8,386 bases of DNA from Xanthobacteraceae bacterium. GTDB taxonomy: Bacteria; Pseudomonadota; Alphaproteobacteria; Rhizobiales; Xanthobacteraceae. A model generated the notes under the pieces. That model saw only the letters and a list, made by a program, of their open reading frames with translations. It ran no database searches and was not told where the DNA came from. Positions 1 to 6,598 of the stretch are shown one piece after another. Made by a program: the position numbers and the translations under genes. The stretch's first letter is position 1; each line of letters begins with the position of its first letter. The DNA lies in contig JASHRR010000056.1 of the NCBI GenBank assembly GCA_030037185.1, positions 1 through 8,386 on the forward strand. The letters run 5' to 3'.

Positions 1-677
1 TTGTTTGAGTTGTGCTTGACTAAGACCGGAAACTCGACCGACGAGCTCAATAAGCCAGTGCTCCAACATGTCTGACCCCGCTGCTATCAAGTCGGGTTAG
101 GGTGGGCTGACTTTATTAACGCGCACTCCTTGATTTCGTTGAAAAATTGCTTGACCAAGTTTGCACCGCCCGGATCAATTGGGTGCCATCCCGAACCGGC
201 TCGCGGTGAGACCCTCCTCGGGCGTGGCGGGGCCAAGGGGTGGCGACCGATGCATTTGCTGCCCCGGGCGTTTGGCAGGCGATGGACGAGGCGCGACGAC
301 ACGACCGATAGGGGTGAAATTATTGAGCCTATTCAATGTAGTGGGTAGACGACGGGTCAACGAGCGATGCGTCTGTGCGCTTGACAAGCATGGTCAGGGG
401 GACGACACTGACCGGGTGGGAGATGAAACCACCGATGCAGGTGGTTGCCGCAGCTACCGCTCAGCTGATTTTGGTGCTTGTGGAAAGCGGTTTTTTTCTT
501 TGCGGATTGTGCATCGGAAACGGTTGCCGCACGCCAACGATGAGGGCATCTCCGGGCGCGTGGACGGGTTAGCGTTTCACTTGGTCTTCGCTGCGAACGC
601 ACCCGCATAAATGACGCCGCGCGCCAAGCAGTCTGCCCGCCCCAGGGAGAGGAGGGCAGAGAATTTGCTGCAATTGC
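1..677. other. Gene-poor left region, no supportable gene
   Basis: I find no convincing coding sequence here. Several open frames exist on both strands, but they are rich in Arg, Pro and Cys, contain no recognisable motif and overlap one another, as expected for chance frames in GC-rich DNA. The first ~170 bases are noticeably richer in A/T than the rest of the window. On the minus strand an ATG at 69-67 opens a 23-codon frame that runs off the left edge. It could be the start of a neighbouring gene but is too short to judge. Exact GCTTGAC strings, resembling alphaproteobacterial -35 elements, occur at 14-20, 149-155 and 379-385, without a good -10 partner. Short inverted repeats cluster at 392-467 and seven T's lie at 489-495. 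Confidence 0.5.
392..467. repeat. Cluster of three short inverted repeats
   Basis: Three perfect short inverted repeats lie in tandem. GGTCAG (392-397) pairs with CTGACC (408-413). AACCACC (427-433) pairs with GGTGGTT (440-446) around a 6-base loop. CAGCT (451-455) pairs with AGCTG (463-467) around a 7-base loop, followed by ATTTT. A TTGACA string at 381-386 lies just upstream. Together they could be part of a folded transcript or a weak terminator, but each stem is short and such repeats also arise by chance in GC-rich DNA. No RNA family is recognised. Confidence 0.25.
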
Positions 678-1139
678 ATGCGAGCGCGCGACTTCATGAT
701 TCGCACGAGAAGAAGAGTCTTCAGGAGGACCAACAACAGGCCAACCATCCGGCCGACTGCGCTCGTGGTGGATGCCGATGCCCAGCAGCGCGAGTTGATC
801 GGAATCCTCCTGGCAGAGAGTGGTCTTGACGTCATCCGGGCGGCGTCGTCGGAAGAGGCCGTCAATGCCCTGCGCGACCGTGCACGCCAGATCGTTTTGA
901 TCGTCACCGCCATGAATCTGCCAAGCTTTATGGACGGTGCGCGTCTGGCAATCTATGCGCAGCAATGGCCTTGGATCCGGGTCGTCGTCACCTCCCAGGA
1001 TGACGACATCGCCGAACGACTGCCACATCCCGCGGTGATCATGCACAAGCCCTGGCTGCCTCTGAACATGCTGATCCAAGCCGAGAAAGCAGTGGCGACC
1101 GGGCACAATGATCTGGTCAGTCGCCCGCCAACGCGGTGA
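678..1139 (+). CDS. Stand-alone degenerate receiver-domain (CheY-like) protein
   Basis: A 153-residue protein with a single receiver domain (about residues 27-140) and no output domain. The beta-1 strand and acidic turn read ALVVDADAQQ (28-37). The strand that normally ends in the phospho-acceptor reads IVLIVTAMNLP (72-82). The Thr/Ser switch is VVVTS (102-106) and the conserved Lys-Pro is K124-P125. Aligned by eye with CheY, the phospho-acceptor Asp is Ala78 (codon GCC, 909-911) and the second acidic-pocket residue is Ala33, while Asp32, Thr105 and Lys124 remain. It therefore probably cannot be phosphorylated normally and may act as a phosphorylation-independent binding partner. The first 26 residues are strongly basic (Arg-rich). 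The start is uncertain: ATG 678 and ATG 696 are both possible, neither with a well-spaced ribosome-binding site (GAGAGGAGGG at 647-656 is about 21 bases before 678). Third-base usage supports coding in this frame. No partner histidine kinase is in the window, and a link to the catabolic genes is not shown. Confidence 0.75.
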   Translation: MRARDFMIRTRRRVFRRTNNRPTIRPTALVVDADAQQRELIGILLAESGLDVIRAASSEEAVNALRDRARQIVLIVTAMNLPSFMDGARLAIYAQQWPWIRVVVTSQDDDIAERLPHPAVIMHKPWLPLNMLIQAEKAVATGHNDLVSRPPTR

Positions 1140-1328
1140 TTGCCGAGCAGATCGTCGGGGCGACTGCGCAATCAGAGCGCGTTCCGGTGGTCCGGAAGCC
1201 CCCGTAAGGGCAGGTCGAGCAAAGCGTGCCCGCCCTCCCTGTCGGCATATGGCGGCGCGGGCGCATGGCACCGCAGAGGTGCCTTGCCGGCCCTGACAAC
1301 TCCAGTCCAGTCGGTCGAAGCCTTCGCG

Positions 1329-1362
1329 CGGCCAATCCTTCGGGGTGTCGGAGTTTTGGCCG
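1329..1362. terminator. Possible stem-loop between convergent genes
   Basis: CGGCCAA (1329-1335) pairs with TTGGCCG (1356-1362), and TCC/GGA inside the loop could lengthen the stem imperfectly. It lies just downstream of the leftward hydrolase stop and in the gap where the rightward receiver gene also ends, where a terminator is expected. A second inverted repeat, TTCCGG-TGGT-CCGGAA, is at 1182-1197. Neither has a clear T-tract on either side, so intrinsic termination is doubtful. The rest of the 1140-1367 gap shows nothing else recognisable. Confidence 0.2.
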
Positions 1363-1367
1363 GCGGA

Positions 1368-2285
1368 TCACGACGGCGGGCCCAATCCGCATCGCTGCAA
1401 AAACGCCAGGGTCAGCTGCACACAGGCCTGCGGCTTCTCGATCTGCAGCATGTGGCCAGTACCGGGCACGAAGCTGTAATCGTATCCGTTCTCGTTGCCC
1501 AGCGACCAGTTGGCGCGACCGGTCGGCGATCCGCCGTGGTGTTGCGGGTCGGCGCCGATGAGCTTCACGGGTCCGGCGAAATCCTGCGCCCGCGGCCACA
1601 GGTTCATCGACAAGGCTTCCGCATAGATCCCGCCTTCGTTCGCGGGGTCGCAGCTTAGTACATAACCGCCGTCCGGATTTTTCCGCAGCACCGAACGCGC
1701 CATCAGCTCGTGCACGCCCGGCGCCCAGGCCTGTCCGACCCGCGACTTCGCGAAATCAGCGGCCAGCTCTTCAACGGTGGCGAAGCGCGTGCGGCGGCTG
1801 CGTGTGAACGCGACAAGCCTCGCCTCGAAAGCTTCCATGGCAGGAAAAGCCGGATGGTCGGGCGGGGGCACGTTGGGCGGATCGAACAGGACGAGGGCAT
1901 CGAAGCGGAAGGCGATCTCGAGTGCGTGCTTCATGGCGGTACGGCCCGACATGGAATGGAAGATACCGGCCGTCCTTCGGGGGCCGAGTTTCGCCATCAC
2001 CTGCTGATAGACCCGCTCAAGGTCACGGCTGAGCTGCGGATAGGTGTGGTTGGCGGGCGTCGCCGGCTCGTTCGCGCCGTGATTGCGAAAATCAAAAATG
2101 ATGAGGTCGAACCGCTCCACAAAGTGCTGCCAATAGGGCAGGTAGCCGTTGATGGCGTAGCCGTTGCCATGGCTGAGGAAAAGCCGCACGCCATCCGGAT
2201 TGCCGTGCCGGCGCACGCGAATGCGGGCGCCGTCATCCAGCCCCACATCGAAGGTCAGGTGCGGCGCGGGGATTTCGAGAGGCAT
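1368..2285 (-). CDS. Alpha/beta-hydrolase fold protein
   Basis: A 305-residue alpha/beta hydrolase, a usual length for the family, with no signal peptide, so probably cytoplasmic. The oxyanion-hole segment is LSHGNGY (37-43). A DFRNHG block (65-70) matches the family DxRxHG motif. The nucleophile elbow is GIFHSMSG (107-114), with Ser111 the likely nucleophile. Asp246 (LIGADP) is a candidate acid and His278 (GTGHMLQ) the catalytic histidine, followed by the usual IEKP. The elbow is atypical: the position two before the serine is Phe109 where a small residue, usually Gly, is normal. GGAG lies 7 bases before the ATG, supporting the start. The gene lies 115 bp downstream of the UbiD gene on the same strand and is probably co-transcribed. 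By context it could hydrolyse an ester, amide, thioester or C-C bond in a ring-cleavage product. The substrate is inference; the fold is clear. Confidence 0.85.
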   Translation of the reverse strand: MPLEIPAPHLTFDVGLDDGARIRVRRHGNPDGVRLFLSHGNGYAINGYLPYWQHFVERFDLIIFDFRNHGANEPATPANHTYPQLSRDLERVYQQVMAKLGPRRTAGIFHSMSGRTAMKHALEIAFRFDALVLFDPPNVPPPDHPAFPAMEAFEARLVAFTRSRRTRFATVEELAADFAKSRVGQAWAPGVHELMARSVLRKNPDGGYVLSCDPANEGGIYAEALSMNLWPRAQDFAGPVKLIGADPQHHGGSPTGRANWSLGNENGYDYSFVPGTGHMLQIEKPQACVQLTLAFLQRCGLGPPS

Positions 2286-2360
2286 TGATGATCTCCGCTA
2301 TGGGCCCGTCGCGGGGCCGGGCAAGCCTGAGGGAACCGCTGATCAGCACGGCGATGCCAA

Positions 2361-2394
2361 CCGGGTTCGCTTGGCTCAACCCCGGGCTAAGGTT
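2361..2394. other. Possible intercistronic hairpin between UbiD and hydrolase genes
   Basis: CCGGGTT (2361-2367) can pair with AACCCCGG (2378-2385) with one bulged C around a 10-base loop. AACC (2378-2381) can alternatively pair with GGTT (2391-2394), so two structures would compete. It sits just after the UbiD stop in the leftward transcript, where it could stabilise the RNA or reduce read-through into the hydrolase gene. No T-tract follows on the minus strand. The rest of the 115-bp gap holds only the hydrolase ribosome-binding site. Confidence 0.2.
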
Positions 2395-2400
2395 TGCGCA

Positions 2401-3921
2401 TCACTTCAGCGGCTTCAACCCGAACTCGTCCCACCGTTGCGTCACCGCTGCAATGTCCGCATCGCTCGGCCACACCTTCGGCGGGAAGCGCGCGCCACCG
2501 AGATCGGGGTCCGGGTCGTAGTCGAGATTCATGGTGGCATCAATCAAGACACGGTTCCACTTGCCGGTGCCGAACAGCGCCGGATTGCGATCGCGCCGGC
2601 GAGTCGAGGGGTCAAGCCCGGCTCCGAAAGTCGACGGCATCACCACGACATCGTCCTCCCCGGCATTGACCCGATAGGCGATGGCCCAGTCGACCGCCGC
2701 ATAGTCGTGGATGTCGATATCGTCATCAACCACAGTGATATGCTTGTAGCGCACATGGGCCGCCGAGGAGCCCCAGATGGCATTGGCGGCCTGCTTGGCC
2801 TGCCCGCGATAGGTCTGCTTCATCTGGATGATGAGGTTGATGCCGGCATGGACGGGCGGGCACCATACGTCGGTGATGCCGGGCACGCCGGCGCGTTCCA
2901 GCACACTCCAGGCCGTCGCGGCGCGCATGATGGAGGAGCAGATCGCATTTTCCGAGAAGCTGCCGGGCAACGATCCCTCGATGCAGCCGCGCAGGATCGG
3001 GTCGTGGCGATGGGTGATGGCGGTGACCCTGATCGTCGGCTTCGGGGACTTGTCGCCGGCCAGGTAACCGGTGAACTCCGCGAACGGCCCCTCCATCCTG
3101 TATTTTGCAGGATCGAGCTGAAGCTGGCCCTCTATGACGATTTCGGCGGTCGCCGGCACGTACAAATCGACGGTCTCGCATTTGACAAGTTCGACGGGCG
3201 TGCCGCGGATCGAGCCCATCACATCGTATTCGCAAACGCCCTTCGGCACTGGCGCGCCGCCCGTGAAACCGAGCGAGGGCTCCCAGCCGATCGCCACCGC
3301 AATCGGCATCTCGTCGTGGCCGGTGCGCTGCCAGGAGGTGGCGTGCTGGCCGATATGCTGAGCCCGCCACATCAAAATCGGGATTTCGGTCCTGCTTGCC
3401 ACCATGCCGCGATAAATGCCGACATTCATCACGCCGGTGTCGTGATCCTTGGTGACGCAGCCGCCATAGGTGAGGAGATAGCGTCCGCCGTCGAGCCGGT
3501 TCCACCACGGCGAGGGCAGCTCATAAAGATCGATATCGTCGCCGGTCACGATGTTTTCCTTCACCGGACCGGAGCTGACGATTGTTGGCGCAATGCTGCC
3601 GTTGAGCAGGTTGCGGCCGAGCTTGACCAGCTCGCGCGGATGGGTATCGGGGTCGACCCCAAGCATCATGGCAACGCGCCGATAGCTGGCAAGCCCGCAG
3701 CCGAACACGCGGCGGCAGCGCGCGTTTGCTCCATAATCCTTGATGTTGTTGAACAAAAGGGCCGGGCCGTCGCCGGTGCCCTGAGCGAGCCGCATCACCG
3801 TGCCGATCTCGATGTTCCAATCGACCTCGGCGTCGATCTCCCGGATGTCGCCGGCCGCGTGCAGCGCCTTAATCCAACCACGAAGATCGCCGTACGCGAC
3901 CGGCTTGCGTTCGATGTTCAT
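2401..3921 (-). CDS. UbiD-family prenylated-FMN (de)carboxylase
   Basis: A 506-residue protein of full UbiD/Fdc1 length, a cytoplasmic non-oxidative decarboxylase acting on aromatic, heteroaromatic or alpha,beta-unsaturated acids with prenylated FMN. The family's key residues are visible. NVGIYRGM (166-173) gives the metal/prFMN-binding Asn166 and catalytic Arg171. The QHI segment gives His189, and Glu231 is a probable metal ligand. EGPFAEFTGY (277-286) supplies the Glu277/Glu282 pair that completes the Glu-Arg-Glu triad known from Aspergillus Fdc1; the N-to-R (5) and R-to-H (18) spacings match that enzyme. The ATG at 3921 is preceded by AAGGA about 7 bases upstream. The gene is divergent from the Mo hydroxylase operon across 283 bp and leads a probable two-gene transcript with the hydrolase. 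UbiX, which makes the cofactor, is not in the window. UbiD itself (ubiquinone synthesis) is unlikely given these neighbours. The family is clear, the substrate unknown. Confidence 0.93.
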   Translation of the reverse strand: MNIERKPVAYGDLRGWIKALHAAGDIREIDAEVDWNIEIGTVMRLAQGTGDGPALLFNNIKDYGANARCRRVFGCGLASYRRVAMMLGVDPDTHPRELVKLGRNLLNGSIAPTIVSSGPVKENIVTGDDIDLYELPSPWWNRLDGGRYLLTYGGCVTKDHDTGVMNVGIYRGMVASRTEIPILMWRAQHIGQHATSWQRTGHDEMPIAVAIGWEPSLGFTGGAPVPKGVCEYDVMGSIRGTPVELVKCETVDLYVPATAEIVIEGQLQLDPAKYRMEGPFAEFTGYLAGDKSPKPTIRVTAITHRHDPILRGCIEGSLPGSFSENAICSSIMRAATAWSVLERAGVPGITDVWCPPVHAGINLIIQMKQTYRGQAKQAANAIWGSSAAHVRYKHITVVDDDIDIHDYAAVDWAIAYRVNAGEDDVVVMPSTFGAGLDPSTRRRDRNPALFGTGKWNRVLIDATMNLDYDPDPDLGGARFPPKVWPSDADIAAVTQRWDEFGLKPLK

Positions 3922-3949
3922 TGAGCGTTCCTTCGTCTGTTCGTTGCCG

Positions 3950-3964
3950 CATTGCCGGGCAATG
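3950..3964. promoter_or_regulatory. Palindromic candidate operator
   Basis: CATTGCCGGGCAATG is a perfect 7-bp inverted repeat around one central base. It lies 28 bases upstream of the UbiD ATG and begins about where transcription would start from the promoter proposed at 3972-4000, a typical place for a repressor to bind. I did not find a second copy near the start of the rightward operon. The cognate regulator is not in the window. The short dyad could also form a small hairpin in the leader RNA. Confidence 0.4.
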
Positions 3965-3971
3965 GTTTGGA

Positions 3972-4000
3972 GTTATGCTCGTGCCGACCAGCCCCTTCAA
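3972..4000 (-). promoter_or_regulatory. Candidate sigma70-type promoter for the UbiD-hydrolase transcript
   Basis: Read on the minus strand, TTGAAG (4000-3995) and CATAAC (3977-3972) are 17 bases apart, each matching four of six consensus positions. The predicted start is near 3965, giving a leader of about 44 bases that contains the AAGGA ribosome-binding site. It is the best such pair I see in the divergent region. I found no comparably good promoter for the rightward operon; TTGGCG (4051-4056) with TAACCT (4073-4078) is a weak possibility. Confidence 0.35.
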
Positions 4001-4109
4001 TGGTCAGCGGCACCGCGAATGGCAGACTTGTCTATTTCCGAGTTGCCATGTTGGCGAAAGCCGGACATCCAGTAACCTTGGGTGCCGCACACTATGGGAG
4101 GAGCTGCGG

Positions 4110-4130
4110 GCCCGCTTTCCCTTTGCGGGC
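4110..4130 (+). promoter_or_regulatory. Short hairpin in the leader of the Mo hydroxylase operon
   Basis: GCCCGC (4110-4115) pairs with GCGGGC (4125-4130) around a 9-base pyrimidine loop. The left arm is itself part of the palindrome GCGGGCCCGC (4106-4115). It lies 14 bases upstream of the strong GGGAGGAG ribosome-binding site at 4144-4151. It may be a leader hairpin or a protein-binding dyad. The stem is short and no T-tract follows, so it is not a terminator as seen. Confidence 0.2.
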
Positions 4131-4143
4131 ACGACGTTAACAC

Positions 4144-4201
4144 GGGAGGAGCCGCCGACATGCCTCGGTATCATGACCGCCTCATCGCAAGCGAGCGGTG
4201 A
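4144..4201 (+). other. Strong ribosome-binding site and 13-codon upstream reading frame
   Basis: GGGAGGAG (4144-4151) is the best ribosome-binding site in the window. It is spaced 8 bases from an ATG at 4160 that opens a 13-codon frame, MPRYHDRLIASER, ending in TGA at 4199-4201. The GTG start of the large Mo hydroxylase subunit follows 3 bases later, has no good ribosome-binding site of its own, and is in the same frame. Two readings fit: a leader peptide whose translation hands ribosomes to the downstream GTG, or an ancestral longer N-terminus now cut off by a stop codon. The peptide has no run of one amino acid suggesting classical attenuation. Confidence 0.4.
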
Positions 4202-4204
4202 ATC

Positions 4205-6598
4205 GTGTCGCAAACTCTTGGTGCCCCGCTCGTTCGCAAGGAAGACCCCGCCCTCCTCTCAGGGCGCGGGCGCTATGCGGACGATCTCCCGGTCTCAAGC
4301 GGCACGTTGCATGCCCACGTCGTCCGCTCACCCCATGCCCATGCGAAAATCCTCAACATCGACGCGACAGCGGCCCTGGCCCTGCCCGGCGTTGCGGCGG
4401 TGATCACGGGCGAAGACGTGCGCGCGCTCACGGATCCGTTCCTGATCGCGCTGAAAGCGCCCGTGCATCAGTGGTCGCTCGCGGTCGGGCGGGTGCGTTA
4501 TGTGGGCGAGGCTGTGGCGCTGGTCGTGGCCGAGAGCCGCTACGTGGCGGAGGATGCCGCCGAGCTGGTGCTGGTCGACTACCAGCCGGTGGAGGCGGTA
4601 ATCGATCCGCTCGCCGCCTGCGGCGCCGCCGCGCCGCTGCTGCATCCTGACTGCAAGACCAACGAGATTTCAGTGCGGAAATTCGCCTATGGAGACACCG
4701 CCGCGGCGTTTGCGGCCGCAGATCGCATTGTCGCCCTCACGGTCGACTATCCGCGGCTCTCCTTCACGCCGATGGAATGCTATGTGGTGGTCGCCGAGTA
4801 TCTTGCGCACGACGGCAGCTACGATGTCCTGGCCAATTTCCAGGGGCCGTTCAGCACCCATCCGGTGATGGCGAAAGCGTTGCGCGTGCCCGGCGCCAGC
4901 TTGCGGCTGCGCATTCCGCCCGACTCGGGCGGCAGCTTCGGCATCAAGCTGTCGGTGTTTCCCTACATCGTGCTTGTCGCAATCGCCGCGAGGATCGCGG
5001 GGCGGCCGGTGAAATGGGTCGAAGACCGCGCCGAGCACCTGGCGGCGGCGAGTTCGGGACCTAATCGCATCACCCGGATCGAGGCGGCGGTCACCAGCGA
5101 GGGCCGCATCCTTGGGCTGCGGCTCGATCAGCTCGAGGATTACGGGGCGTTCCTGCGCGCGCCCATGCCGGGACCGCTCTACCGCATGCATGGCTCGGTG
5201 ACCGGCGCCTATGATGTTCGCGATGTCGACGTCACTAGCCGCATCGTCCTCACCAACAAGATGCCGGCGAGCCTGATCCGCGGTTTTGGCGGGCCGCAGC
5301 TTTACCTCGCTATCGAGCGGCTGGTGCAACGCATTGCGATAGAGCTTGGCCTTGACCACCTCGAGGTGATCCGCCGCAACCTCATTCCAACAGAAAAATT
5401 CCCCTACCGCACCGCGGCGGGCGCGCTCTATGATTCCGGCGATTATGCCCGTGCCGCCGCGACGACGATCGGGGACGGCCGTCTCGACGATCTCAAGCAT
5501 CGCCGCGCCGCGGCGCGCGCTGCGGGCAAGCTCTACGGTATTGGCTTTGCGGCGGTGGTCGAGCCCGGCATGTCGAACATGGGCTACCTCTCGACGCTGT
5601 TGACGGCGCAGGCGCGCGAGCGCGCAGGGCCCAAGAACGGCGCGGTCTGCGTGGCAACCGTCAACGTCGACCCGCTCGGCGCCGTATCGGTCACCGCCGA
5701 CGTCACCGTCCAGGGCCAGGGGCATCAGACCGTCCTGTCCCAGATCGTTGCCGATCGGCTGGGACTTGCTCCCGCCGATATTAAGGTCACGCTGGAGATC
5801 GACACCGCCAAGGACGCCTGGTCGATCGCTGCCGGCACCTATTCGTGCCGGTTTTCGCCCGGCACCGCGGTCGCGGCTCACCTCGCGGCGACACGGCTGC
5901 GCGACAAGCTGGCCGCCATCGCGGCCAAGGAGCTCAACATCCTCCCGCACGACATCGAATTCGCCGACGGCCGGGTGCGCAGCCGCTCGAACCCGGACAA
6001 CGCCCTCCCGTTCGGCCGTGTCGCCGGCGCCGCGCATTGGTCGCCGGTGATGCTGCCGGACGGGATGTCGCCGGGGTTGTCGGAAACCGGCGTGTGGTCG
6101 CCGGCGGAGCTTGAGCCGCCGACCGGCGATGACCGCATCAACACCTCGCTCACCTACGGATTCATTTTCGACATGTGCGGCGTCGAGGTCGATCCGGTGA
6201 CGTTTTCGCTGCGGGTTGACCGCTACATTTCGATGCACGATGCCGGTACGCTGCTCAATCCGCTGCTCGCCAACGGGCAGATATATGGCGCCTTTGCGCA
6301 GGGCATTGCGGCGGCGCTCTACGAGGAGTTCGTCTACGACGAGAATGGAAACTTCCTGTCTGGCAGTTTTGCGGATTACCTGGTGCCGACGGTGAGCGAA
6401 ATCCCGCAGCTCGAAATCCTGCACCAGCAAATCCCGTCGCCCCTGACGCCGCTTGGCGCCAAGGGCATGGCGGAGGGTAATTGCATGAGCACGCCTGCTT
6501 GCATCGCCAATGCGGTCGCAGACGCGCTCGGCGCCAGGGACATCTCTCTGCCGCTGACGCCGCGACGGCTGCACGCGCTGATGGCGGGCCGATCATGA
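4205..6598 (+). CDS. Molybdopterin-binding large subunit, xanthine dehydrogenase/CoxL family
   Basis: A 797-residue catalytic subunit of a three-part molybdenum hydroxylase, which hydroxylates a substrate carbon with oxygen from water. The N-terminus, LGAPLVRKEDPALLSGRGRY, is the standard opening of CoxL-like subunits and supports the GTG start at 4205. Molybdopterin-contacting segments are visible: NFQGPF (Gln213), GGSFGIK (242-248), QGQGH (503-507) and GTYSCR (544-549). The general base is Glu757 in GMAEGN near the C-terminus, where relatives usually read GxGEGG. The active-site loop is IRGFGGPQ (358-365). It lacks the Cys-containing AYRCSFR loop of form I CO dehydrogenase and differs from the form II AYRGAGR, so an organic substrate is likely. 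The gene leads the operon and its stop overlaps the next start (ATGA). It should assemble with the two following subunits, usually in the cytoplasm. Substrate unknown; purine, nicotinate, furoyl-CoA or quinoline-type relatives are possible. Confidence 0.93.
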   Translation: MSQTLGAPLVRKEDPALLSGRGRYADDLPVSSGTLHAHVVRSPHAHAKILNIDATAALALPGVAAVITGEDVRALTDPFLIALKAPVHQWSLAVGRVRYVGEAVALVVAESRYVAEDAAELVLVDYQPVEAVIDPLAACGAAAPLLHPDCKTNEISVRKFAYGDTAAAFAAADRIVALTVDYPRLSFTPMECYVVVAEYLAHDGSYDVLANFQGPFSTHPVMAKALRVPGASLRLRIPPDSGGSFGIKLSVFPYIVLVAIAARIAGRPVKWVEDRAEHLAAASSGPNRITRIEAAVTSEGRILGLRLDQLEDYGAFLRAPMPGPLYRMHGSVTGAYDVRDVDVTSRIVLTNKMPASLIRGFGGPQLYLAIERLVQRIAIELGLDHLEVIRRNLIPTEKFPYRTAAGALYDSGDYARAAATTIGDGRLDDLKHRRAAARAAGKLYGIGFAAVVEPGMSNMGYLSTLLTAQARERAGPKNGAVCVATVNVDPLGAVSVTADVTVQGQGHQTVLSQIVADRLGLAPADIKVTLEIDTAKDAWSIAAGTYSCRFSPGTAVAAHLAATRLRDKLAAIAAKELNILPHDIEFADGRVRSRSNPDNALPFGRVAGAAHWSPVMLPDGMSPGLSETGVWSPAELEPPTGDDRINTSLTYGFIFDMCGVEVDPVTFSLRVDRYISMHDAGTLLNPLLANGQIYGAFAQGIAAALYEEFVYDENGNFLSGSFADYLVPTVSEIPQLEILHQQIPSPLTPLGAKGMAEGNCMSTPACIANAVADALGARDISLPLTPRRLHALMAGRS

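Noticed and set aside
1..69. Minus-strand start of a neighbouring gene (ATG at 69-67, 23 codons to the window edge)
   Set aside because: The translation looks plausible, but it is too short, has only a weak ribosome-binding site, and the opposite strand is also open over this interval.
375..572. Small hydrophobic protein on the plus strand
   Set aside because: A 65-codon frame starting at GTG with a hydrophobic middle, but no ribosome-binding site, Cys-rich tail and no recognisable relative; overlapping frames are equally open.
357..1271. 304-codon open frame on the minus strand
   Set aside because: It is antisense to the receiver-domain gene, very rich in Arg/Pro/His and without any motif. 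The plus-strand frame shows a recognisable fold, so this is a shadow.
2164..3924. 586-codon plus-strand open frame across the UbiD gene
   Set aside because: Low-complexity His/Arg/Asp-rich translation antisense to a protein with all catalytic residues of the UbiD family.
4199..4201. TGA read as selenocysteine
   Set aside because: No evident SECIS-like hairpin immediately downstream, and residues before the GTG do not belong to the conserved family N-terminus.
3922..4204. Sigma54 promoter in the divergent region
   Set aside because: GGGCACGACGTTAAC (4127 onward) resembles a -24 element, but the -12 GC is missing and the spacing is off.
4670..6574. 634-codon open frame antisense to the molybdopterin subunit
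   Set aside because: Arg-rich translation without motifs, fully opposite a clear family member; a consequence of high GC third positions.
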